Shown here: positions 14,719-21,199 of the stretch, one piece after another
Position numbering within the stretch: the first letter of the stretch is position 1
Layout: each line of letters opens with the position of its first letter
Assembly (NCBI GenBank): GCA_023229575.1
Contig: JALNYZ010000044.1
Location: forward strand, 1 to 28,108
DNA: 28,108 nucleotides
Reading direction: 5' to 3'
DNA from: Prolixibacteraceae bacterium
GTDB taxonomy: Bacteria > Bacteroidota > Bacteroidia > Bacteroidales > Prolixibacteraceae
Notes under the pieces: generated by a model
What the model saw: the letters and a program-made list of their open reading frames with translations, nothing else
What the model was told of the DNA's origin: nothing
The model's database searches: none
Made by a program: the position numbers and the translations under genes

Positions 14719-15671
14719 TATTTTATTTTTTCCAATCCTGAGGCCAGCTTTTCCTTCGGAATATTGATGTACCCGCTTTCCAAAACATATTTTTGTCCTT
14801 CGGTGAGCGACCAGCGGATAAATTCTACGAGTTCCTTTTTCACTGGTTTTCCTGAAGTTACAAAATAGAGGTCGCGCGCAGGAGGAGAAGGGTAATTCCC
14901 TGCTGCGATGGCGTTTATGATTGCATTCATTGTATCGTAAAAATTCTCTTCCGGATCAATCTTACCGTTATTATTAATGTCCAGCGGAATAACTTTGACT
15001 CCAGGGTTCGGTTGTTTGGTCTTTGCATCATAGGCATAGCCAATGTTGTTGTAGGCAATTCCTGAAGGGTCTTTTGATACTGCCTGGGCTAAGCCGGGAT
15101 CACCAAAAACGCCGACTCCAAGCAAGTCTTCCTGCTTTTTACCAAGGTACTTTGCCCAGGTTTCGCCTGCGCCGCAGGCATCGGAACGGGTATAAATACG
15201 GATTGGAATTGCACTTTTTGTTCCGACGGCCTGTCCCCAGGTTTTGATTTTGCCGGTAATGAAAATATTGAAGGCCGCATCGCGTTTCAAACCGATGGTA
15301 AGAATATCTTTTAGAACAGGGTTGGCAGCGCTGATAGTTGGTACCACTGCATCTTTGGTAACTGCAATGCCAAAAGCGCCTTTTTTCACTTCTTCAGGAT
15401 TAATTTCTCTTGAGACCAAGCCGATATCGACCATTTTGGCCAAAGCATCGGTCATTCCTTTTCCTGCGCCACCGGCCGAAATATCGAACTTCACATTGGG
15501 ATGAAGTTTTCTGAACTCTTCGGCCCATTTAACAGTCAGCGGATATAGTGCAAATGCTCCTGAAATGCTAATGTTTCCATTTATAGCATCTTTAGTCTGA
15601 GTATAAGATTTGCCAACTGAAAGTGAGAAGATCACCAAAAATGCAAAGAAATAAGGGGTAATTTTTTTCAT
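14718..15671 (-). CDS. pstS: Phosphate ABC transporter substrate-binding protein
   Basis: A 317-residue periplasmic phosphate-binding protein with a cleavable signal peptide (MKKITPYFFAFLVIFSLSVG, cleavage near 23-25). The phosphate-fold pattern is visible: ISGAFALYPLTVKWAEEF at 36-53, SAGGAGKGMTDA at 65-76, SREI at 87-90, and TRSDACGAGETWAKYLG at 161-177, which contributes to the phosphate pocket. Residues 231-242 read DINNNGKIDPEE, which fits an EF-hand-like calcium loop (D1, N3, N5, G6, I8, E12). It is first of the pstSCAB group and lies 26 bp after the porin. Confidence 0.93.
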   Translation of the reverse strand: MKKITPYFFAFLVIFSLSVGKSYTQTKDAINGNISISGAFALYPLTVKWAEEFRKLHPNVKFDISAGGAGKGMTDALAKMVDIGLVSREINPEEVKKGAFGIAVTKDAVVPTISAANPVLKDILTIGLKRDAAFNIFITGKIKTWGQAVGTKSAIPIRIYTRSDACGAGETWAKYLGKKQEDLLGVGVFGDPGLAQAVSKDPSGIAYNNIGYAYDAKTKQPNPGVKVIPLDINNNGKIDPEENFYDTMNAIINAIAAGNYPSPPARDLYFVTSGKPVKKELVEFIRWSLTEGQKYVLESGYINIPKEKLASGLEKIK

Positions 15672-15697
15672 GATATATAATTTTATTGAATAACATA

Positions 15698-16837
15698 TTA
15701 AAATCCAATTTGGAACTGGATTGAAGCTAAATTGTTGTTAATGCTTGTACCTTCTTCCTGTTTGAATGTATAGTTGAACTGTAGACGGGTGTTCGGGTTA
15801 AAGTTGTAATTTGCTCCCAGAACATACCAGGTTGAAGCGTTTTTAGCCACAGCCTTGTCAGTATCGTAAAAATCGTATTTGGCCAATAACTGAAGTTTCC
15901 GCTCCAAAAAATAATAACCTGCCTGAAAATAATACCCTTCCCGGTTAATTTTATCATCAGTCCCATGAATGTATTCGCCACGAACAGCCAGATTATTCAG
16001 GTCATAGTTCAAGTCGAATCCGTAGCGGTTGCGATCAACATTTTTTGAAGGAGTCGTTACCACCGTACCTGTTTTTACTTCAGGAATGAACCGTGATCCA
16101 TTATAGAGGGCGCCGCTGATGTCAAGTCCGGCTACCGGATGCACGATTAACCGTGCTGCATAACCCTTGTTTTCATTGTTGTCAGCTGTATTAATTCCTG
16201 AACCGTTGTAAACACCCAAACGATAATCGAGTACCGAACGGTCTTTCTGCTTCAGGATGATACCACCAACCTGAATACCCAAATCGCGTCCATTCTGGTT
16301 ACCGCCGACATCTTTCCCCCTGGCGACCAAAGCTTCTACTGCCTGCGAACGGTCGATCAGCTCCAGTTTGTTCGAACTGGTCAGGTTTTCGAGCGAAAAG
16401 GGGATTTTCGCCTGACCGAGGGTGAAATTTAAGTAATCATTCACTTTCAGTTCAGCATAGGCATCGATCAATTTCGGCGTTCCGGCAAGATCGAACTGTA
16501 CCCGATATGACCAATATGGCGAAATATTTCCTTTTACACCGAGCCTTGCACGGCGGATGTCAAAACCATCAATTGCACCGGTTTGTTCAAGTGACTGATA
16601 GCGCACCTGGGTATATCCTGATAACTGTATTTTCTTGCCTGCATTTACCGGAAACGTTTTTACTTTTGCCAGATCGGCCTGAGCAGCTATGGCTGACTCG
16701 GCGCGGATAGAGTCGGCATCTTTTTGTGAAATCAGGTTCTTTTGAACCAAGACATTCAATACATCATTGGTTGTTTGTGATCTTGAAGTTAGATTAAAAA
16801 CACCTGCAATCAGAATTAAAAAAATTGTTTTTCTCAT
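15698..16837 (-). CDS. Phosphate-type porin (OprO/OprP family)
   Basis: An outer-membrane beta-barrel of about 379 residues. The signal peptide begins MRKTIFLILIAGVFNLTSRS, so the ATG at 16837 is preferred over an upstream in-frame ATG at 16870 that adds 11 residues and overlaps the preceding small ORF. After an N-terminal helical stretch, the barrel opens with GYTQVRYQSLEQ and DGFDIRRARLGVKGNISPYW, typical of the OprO/P family. Alternating strands continue to the end and the protein finishes with an aromatic residue (IQFQIGF), the usual barrel terminus. Placed directly before pstSCAB, it should provide the outer-membrane route for phosphate or polyphosphate. Confidence 0.92.
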   Translation of the reverse strand: MRKTIFLILIAGVFNLTSRSQTTNDVLNVLVQKNLISQKDADSIRAESAIAAQADLAKVKTFPVNAGKKIQLSGYTQVRYQSLEQTGAIDGFDIRRARLGVKGNISPYWSYRVQFDLAGTPKLIDAYAELKVNDYLNFTLGQAKIPFSLENLTSSNKLELIDRSQAVEALVARGKDVGGNQNGRDLGIQVGGIILKQKDRSVLDYRLGVYNGSGINTADNNENKGYAARLIVHPVAGLDISGALYNGSRFIPEVKTGTVVTTPSKNVDRNRYGFDLNYDLNNLAVRGEYIHGTDDKINREGYYFQAGYYFLERKLQLLAKYDFYDTDKAVAKNASTWYVLGANYNFNPNTRLQFNYTFKQEEGTSINNNLASIQFQIGF

Positions 16838-16844
16838 ATTTACA

Positions 16845-17030
16845 TTATTGTGGATTAGACGGTTTATCATACCAGCGGCGCACCGGACCCGAATCTTGAA
16901 AATCCCGTTTTCGCGTTGCCAGTAAATGCCCGATAAATTTTACGGCCCCAATTTCACTGCTGTTGAAATCATGTACATGCTTTGCAAGGGCTTCAATATC
17001 TGTTTTTGATGACTCTGGTAAATTATACAT
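16845..17030 (-). CDS. Small hypothetical protein upstream of the porin
   Basis: An open frame of 61 codons from ATG at 17030 to TAA at 16845, 7 bp before the preferred porin start, giving a hydrophilic, helical-looking product (ALAKHVHDFNSSEIGAVKF) with no membrane segment or signal. Codon use is like the neighbours. I recognise no family. Its position first in the phosphate operon and its tight spacing to the porin favour a real gene, perhaps regulatory. It could also be a chance frame in a roughly 380-base leader. Confidence 0.45.
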   Translation of the reverse strand: MYNLPESSKTDIEALAKHVHDFNSSEIGAVKFIGHLLATRKRDFQDSGPVRRWYDKPSNPQ

Positions 17031-17118
17031 TTTGGCTTTTTTTGGTCTCAGCTATAGGATGAGTATAAATATGCAACAAAGGTGCAACCATCCACTTTTC
17101 GATCAAATACCCTGTGTT

Positions 17119-17135
17119 TGGTATATTGTATACCA
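17119..17135. promoter_or_regulatory. Interrupted palindrome, candidate operator
   Basis: TGGTATA-TTG-TATACCA: perfect 7-bp arms around 3 bases, in the leader between the small ORF and the divergent promoters. The form suits a dimeric helix-turn-helix repressor. A second, smaller inverted repeat (TATTGA-TAT-TCAATA) lies at 17194-17208. Confidence 0.4.
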
Positions 17136-17224
17136 TGGGTGTGGTAGTAGCTATTTGATCACGAAATGTGAAAGGAAGGAGTTTTAAATATATTATTGAT
17201 ATTCAATATATTGTAAATTATATC

Positions 17225-17232
17225 CAAATATA
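17225..17232 (-). promoter_or_regulatory. -7 promoter element for the phosphate operon
   Basis: The minus strand reads TATATTTG, a perfect TAnnTTTG. There is no TTTG at the -33 position; the RGYGAT repeats occupy that place instead, which suggests an activator-dependent promoter. Transcription would start near 17220, giving a leader of about 190 bases before the small ORF and about 380 before the porin. Confidence 0.45.
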
Positions 17233-17234
17233 TT

Positions 17235-17276
17235 AGTGATATTTAAGCGATTTAGGTGATACTATAGCGATTTATA
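17235..17276. promoter_or_regulatory. Four direct repeats RGYGAT, about 11-bp phased (Pho-box-like)
   Basis: Successive units start at 17235 (AGTGATATTTA), 17246 (AGCGATTTA), 17255 (GGTGATACTAT) and 17266 (AGCGATTTATA), that is at steps of 11, 9 and 11 bp, on one face of the helix. Tandem units of about 11 bp overlapping the -35 region are how PhoB/OmpR-type regulators bind. The array abuts the minus-strand -7 box of the phosphate operon and lies 13 bp before the plus-strand -7 box, so it could serve both. Confidence 0.45.
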
Positions 17277-17288
17277 TTTTTTGTTTCT

Positions 17289-17296
17289 TATCTTTG
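17289..17296 (+). promoter_or_regulatory. -7 promoter element for the thioredoxin genes
   Basis: TATCTTTG, a perfect TAnnTTTG, 63 bp before the ATG at 17359. No clear -33 TTTG is at the right distance; the RGYGAT array lies just upstream. The predicted leader is about 58 bases. Confidence 0.45.
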
Positions 17297-17358
17297 CTGC
17301 ATCAAGAACATTGGCACATGGATAATAACAACGATTACAAAATCAAATTTTAGACAAA

Positions 17359-17820
17359 ATGAAGATTATTTCAACAACGATGTTGATTGGATTGATGATG
17401 TTTTTTACCAACTGTCATGGCGGCAATCCTGTCAAAACCAACAGCTCATCGGGCACATCAGGAAATGTTATCGTACTGACGAATGAGACCTTCAAACAAA
17501 AGGTTTTTAATTACAGCTTGAACAAAGAATGGAAATATGAGGGCACTCTCCCCGCTATCATCGACTTTTATGCTGATTGGTGTGGTCCGTGCCGCAGACT
17601 TTCGCCAATGGTTGAGGAGCTTGCAAAAAAATACGATGGCAAAATAATCGTATACAAAGTTGACACGGATGCACAGCAAATATTGGCCCAAAGTATGGGT
17701 ATTTCCAGTCTCCCAACGTTATTGTTCGTTCCTGTCAAGGGACAACCTAGATCTACCGTGGGACTTGTACCGAATGAAACTTTGGAGCGGGCTGTCCATG
17801 AGATTTTACAAGTCAAATAG
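17359..17820 (+). CDS. Thioredoxin-fold lipoprotein (envelope thioredoxin)
   Basis: A 153-residue protein with a hydrophobic N-terminal signal ending FFTNC (Cys at 19), a probable though not ideal lipobox. A Gly/Ser/Thr linker follows, then a complete thioredoxin domain from about 40. The active site is DWCGPCRRLSP (WCGPC), and the cis-proline segment is SLPTLLFV. It probably acts on protein disulfides or supplies reducing power in the periplasm. It is followed 74 bp downstream by a second thioredoxin-like gene on the same strand. It is transcribed divergently from the phosphate operon and may share its regulatory region. Confidence 0.9.
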   Translation: MKIISTTMLIGLMMFFTNCHGGNPVKTNSSSGTSGNVIVLTNETFKQKVFNYSLNKEWKYEGTLPAIIDFYADWCGPCRRLSPMVEELAKKYDGKIIVYKVDTDAQQILAQSMGISSLPTLLFVPVKGQPRSTVGLVPNETLERAVHEILQVK

Positions 17821-17894
17821 ATACATCTTGCCGGCAACTGTCCGCTTTATTTGGTATTCGGTTTTAGCACAAATACGAAGAATAATAGAAATAT

Positions 17895-18314
17895 ATGGGA
17901 ATAGGTATTTTATTTGGAGCCACTATCCTGGTCATGTTTGCCGGATATGTCTACTGGTCCTTTCACAAGATGAAGAACATGCCGGTAATGGCCGATCACA
18001 AAAATATAAAACAGCTCAATGACCAAAATTTTAACCAACAGATCAAAAAAGGAATCGTACTTGTTGATTTTTGGGCATCCTGGTGTGCACCCTGCAAGAT
18101 GATGGCTCCTGTCTTAAATGATGTCGCAGATGCGCTCTCCAGCGGCAAAAGTGTTGGAAAAGTCAATGTCGAAGTTGCAAAGGCAGCCTCAGCAAAATAC
18201 AACATCCGGAGCATACCGACCATGGTTCTTTTCAAGGATGGAAAAGAGATCAACCGGTATGTGGGAATCAAGACGAAAGAATTTCTGCTCAAAGAGATGA
18301 ATGGGATGAGGTAA
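17895..18314 (+). CDS. Membrane-anchored thioredoxin
   Basis: A 139-residue protein with one N-terminal hydrophobic segment (about residues 2-22, MGIGILFGATILVMFAGYVY) followed by a basic stretch (HKMKNM). A thioredoxin domain from about 40 carries the active site WASWCAPCKMMAP (WCAPC) and cis-Pro segment SIPTMVLF. The basic residues after the helix would, by the positive-inside rule, place the thioredoxin domain in the cytoplasm, facing away from the lipoprotein thioredoxin upstream. If so, the two could work on opposite faces of the inner membrane. Topology is inference. Confidence 0.9.
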   Translation: MGIGILFGATILVMFAGYVYWSFHKMKNMPVMADHKNIKQLNDQNFNQQIKKGIVLVDFWASWCAPCKMMAPVLNDVADALSSGKSVGKVNVEVAKAASAKYNIRSIPTMVLFKDGKEINRYVGIKTKEFLLKEMNGMR

Positions 18315-18330
18315 GGATGAGAAAAAAATA

Positions 18331-18370
18331 GGTTGATATAGGTTGATATAGGTTGATATAGGTTGAAATA
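18331..18370 (+). repeat. Tandem repeat, 10-bp unit GGTTGATATA x4
   Basis: Three exact copies (18331-18360) and one with a single change (GGTTGAAATA, 18361-18370), starting 17 bp after the stop of the membrane thioredoxin gene and ending about 48 bp before the -7 box of the GH3 gene. The 10-bp period puts each copy on the same face of the helix. It could be a slippage-prone tract or a regulator array. Confidence 0.85.
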
Positions 18371-18417
18371 AATAGAAATAACCGGAAACCGGAAGTGGTT
18401 TATTAAGATTTGATTAT

Positions 18418-18425
18418 TATCTTTG
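18418..18425 (+). promoter_or_regulatory. -7 promoter element for the GH3 gene
   Basis: TATCTTTG, a perfect TAnnTTTG, 50 bp before the ATG at 18476. The -33 region (around 18396) reads TGGTTT, not TTTG, so the -33 match is weak. Confidence 0.45.
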
Positions 18426-18475
18426 TTGGATACTATTGACACACTGATAATTCAACTTACTACAAAACTATTTCC

Positions 18476-20848
18476 ATGACACTACGAAAACTTTTCATGG
18501 GTGGACTGTCTCTTTTTGCGGCTCAAATCCTGATACAATCCTGCGCAGAAAAACCTCAAAATCAATTAGGTAAAGGCAGTATTACCAATGTCATTGCCGC
18601 CCTGACGCCAGCTGAGAAAATTGGTCTGACAGTAGGTGACGGCAAATTTTTGCCCACAGTCGCTTCTCCAACAACAGAACAGGGAACCGGAATAATTATT
18701 GCCAATCAGAATTCAAAATTGGTGGTGCCAAGGCTCTTAATCGGCTCTTCAGCCCTTACCGACGGACCCTCGGGGGTTAACCGGGATCCTCATCCGGCGG
18801 GAGCCAAAGATTACCTCTATTCAACCGCATTCCCGACATCTACCTGTCTTGCTGCCACATGGAACACAGAAATGGTTGAAAAAGTTGGAAAAGCTTTGGG
18901 TAATGAAGCGCTTGAATATGATTACGATCTGATCCTGATGCCGGCCCTCAACCTGCACCGTAACCCGAAATGCGGGCGCAACTTTGAATACTTTTCCGAA
19001 GATCCGCTGCTCTCCGGAAAAGCAGCAGCAGCAATGGTAAATGGAGTTCAATCCAACGGCGTAGGCGCAACTTTAAAACATTTTCTTGCCAATAACCAGG
19101 AGACAAACCGGAGAACATATAATGCAGTTGTCAGTCAAAGGGCACTGCGCGAAATATATTTGCGTGGATTTGAGATCGCGGTAAAAGAGTCAAAGCCTGC
19201 TGCCATCATGACCTCATACAACAAATTAAATGGATTTTATACTGCTGAAACACCTGAATTACTGAATGATATAGTGCGTAAGGAGTGGGGATTTAACGGC
19301 CTCTTTATGACCGATTTCGATGGATACGGCAGCGCCGTTGCTAAGGTACGCGCCGGCAACAACATGCTAATGGGCGGTAACATGGATGAGGTAAAAGAAC
19401 TCACCGCCGCATTTAAAGATAAAAGCCTGGATGAGTCGACCCTCAGTAAAAACCTGGTTTATAACATGAAACTTAAACTGAATTCTCCCCGATCAAAGGG
19501 ATTCAAACCATCCATGAAACCCAATTTGGAAGCACATGCCAGTATCTCCCGGGAAGCTGCTTCAGAAGGGATGGTATTGCTCAAAAACGAAAAAAATGCC
19601 CTACCTCTTGTTGGAGTGAAATCTGTTGCTCTTTTTGGTAAGATTTCTTACTACCTGATTGAAGCAGGTACAGGCAGTGGCAGTATCCGCAGCAACAAAT
19701 ATGCAATATCGCTCAACGACGGCCTGAAAGCTGCTGGTTACCAGATTTCAAAAGACCTGGAGGATACCTATACCGCTTTTAATGCCAAAATTATGTCGGA
19801 CAACCTGGTACCCGACTATTTCAACAATCCTTTCATGCTTGCAGCAAATGGGGTCAAGGATGGCAAGGCGCCCCCCCACTTCAAGAAAAGATTGATTCCC
19901 TTTCATGACGAATTGGAGCTAACAAAAGATCAAATTGCCAAAGAGGTTCCCAATTCTGATGTCGCGGTGATCACGCTTGGCCGCAGCGGCGGTGAAGGGT
20001 ACGAAAACGGATATTTCCCCAGTTCATTGAACGAAATTAACCTGGTCCGCAATGTTTGTGATGCCTACCATGCAGTCGGTAAAAAGGTGGTTGTGGTCCT
20101 CAACGTAGGTGGCGTCTGTGAAACTGCCAGCTGGAGAGATTATCCGGATGCCATTTTGCTTGCCTGGCAACCCGGCCAGGAAGGTGGATATGCCATAGCA
20201 GATGTTTTAAAAGGGGCAGTCAACCCTTCAGGCAAACTGCCCGACTCCTTCCCTTTGAAGGTCGAAGATGTACCTTCTGCAAAATCCTTTCCGGGAGAGC
20301 CTTCCGATAATCCCGTCAACTCTTTTTACAACGAAGGAATCTATACCGGATACAGGTATTATGACTCTTTCAAGGTGCCGGTAGCGTATGAATTTGGTTT
20401 CGGTTTATCCTATACTACTTTCGAATATTCTGGTCTGAAACTGAGCAGTAATAATTTTGAAGGAAAACTAACTGTATCTGTTATGGTAAAAAACAGCGGC
20501 AAAGTGGCCGGCAAAGAGGTGGTTCAGCTATTTCTTTCAGCTCCTGATGTTGAGATGGAGAAGCCGGTGCAGGAACTCAAAGGATTTGCCAAAACCAAAT
20601 TGTTACAGCCCGGCGAGGTACAACAGCTATCTTTTGATCTTGATACCCGTTCATTGTCCTCTTTCCGGAGTGGCATCAGCTCTTGGGTGGCAGACAAAGG
20701 TGATTATCAGGTACGCATTGGTGCCTCATCGAAAGATATCCGGCTAACAGCTACATTTAATCTACCCACTGATATCACGGTAGAAAAAGTGCATGATGTA
20801 ATTTATCCTAACTTTGCCATGAAGGAGTTGAGCAGGATCAACAGGTAA
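18476..20848 (+). CDS. Glycoside hydrolase family 3 lipoprotein (beta-glucosidase-like)
   Basis: A 790-residue exported enzyme. The lipoprotein signal ends IQSC (Cys at 23). The GH3 N-terminal TIM-barrel covers about 40-335: LTDGPSG at 94-100, GRNFEYFSEDP at 167-177, KHFLANNQETNR at 201-212, and the probable nucleophile Asp280 in LFMTDFDGYG, where many relatives have SDW. The alpha/beta domain spans about 355-600 and the fibronectin type III-like domain about 640-770 (YEFGFGLSYTTFEYSGLKL). There is no PA14 insertion. It should release sugar from the non-reducing end of beta-glucosides or related glycosides in the periplasm or at the surface; the exact substrate cannot be told. It stands alone, not in a SusC/SusD locus. 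Confidence 0.93.
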   Translation: MTLRKLFMGGLSLFAAQILIQSCAEKPQNQLGKGSITNVIAALTPAEKIGLTVGDGKFLPTVASPTTEQGTGIIIANQNSKLVVPRLLIGSSALTDGPSGVNRDPHPAGAKDYLYSTAFPTSTCLAATWNTEMVEKVGKALGNEALEYDYDLILMPALNLHRNPKCGRNFEYFSEDPLLSGKAAAAMVNGVQSNGVGATLKHFLANNQETNRRTYNAVVSQRALREIYLRGFEIAVKESKPAAIMTSYNKLNGFYTAETPELLNDIVRKEWGFNGLFMTDFDGYGSAVAKVRAGNNMLMGGNMDEVKELTAAFKDKSLDESTLSKNLVYNMKLKLNSPRSKGFKPSMKPNLEAHASISREAASEGMVLLKNEKNALPLVGVKSVALFGKISYYLIEAGTGSGSIRSNKYAISLNDGLKAAGYQISKDLEDTYTAFNAKIMSDNLVPDYFNNPFMLAANGVKDGKAPPHFKKRLIPFHDELELTKDQIAKEVPNSDVAVITLGRSGGEGYENGYFPSSLNEINLVRNVCDAYHAVGKKVVVVLNVGGVCETASWRDYPDAILLAWQPGQEGGYAIADVLKGAVNPSGKLPDSFPLKVEDVPSAKSFPGEPSDNPVNSFYNEGIYTGYRYYDSFKVPVAYEFGFGLSYTTFEYSGLKLSSNNFEGKLTVSVMVKNSGKVAGKEVVQLFLSAPDVEMEKPVQELKGFAKTKLLQPGEVQQLSFDLDTRSLSSFRSGISSWVADKGDYQVRIGASSKDIRLTATFNLPTDITVEKVHDVIYPNFAMKELSRINR

Positions 20849-21199
20849 CAATGAATTTGATTGTCTCAAAAGGTGAGATAACGTACAATTTTTGCTTGCT
20901 GCTTGAGTAGATCACAGGGCTAATTGTTTCAACCATCGGGGTTCAAATGGTCATCTCAGGTATAACCAACTTCATTGTTACATTGGTAAAATAATAATAT
21001 ACAGTCTATTAATAAAAAACATCAAGCACACATTACATAATTTTCATACGTGTATATATTTTTTTTTAATAGCTATATGGAATTACAAAAAGTATATACG
21101 TCGGCTTTGGTGTGGAAAACCCATGACCATATCATTTGGTATTAATAAATATTAATTGTACCTTACTCTACCATAAACATAAGGCCAATCTTGAATTAT
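20849..21199. other. Intergenic region, no gene seen
   Basis: About 350 bp between the GH3 and kinase genes. A weak hairpin TCTCA-AAAGG-TGAGA (20864-20878) could be a poor terminator for the GH3 gene. From 20990 onward the sequence is very AT-rich with an oligo-T run at 21059-21067. No clear TAnnTTTG/-33 pair was found for the kinase. Confidence 0.5.

Noticed and set aside
16838..16870. Upstream porin start at 16870
   Set aside because: It adds MINRLIHNNVN before a good signal peptide and overlaps the small ORF; the ATG at 16837 gives a standard signal sequence.
21191..21199. TTG start for the histidine kinase
   Set aside because: An ATG three codons later (21200) leaves the full N-terminal region and first membrane helix intact.
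20849..21199. Hidden small gene between GH3 and the kinase
   Set aside because: No frame with convincing start, codon use or promoter was seen; the region is AT-rich and looks non-coding.
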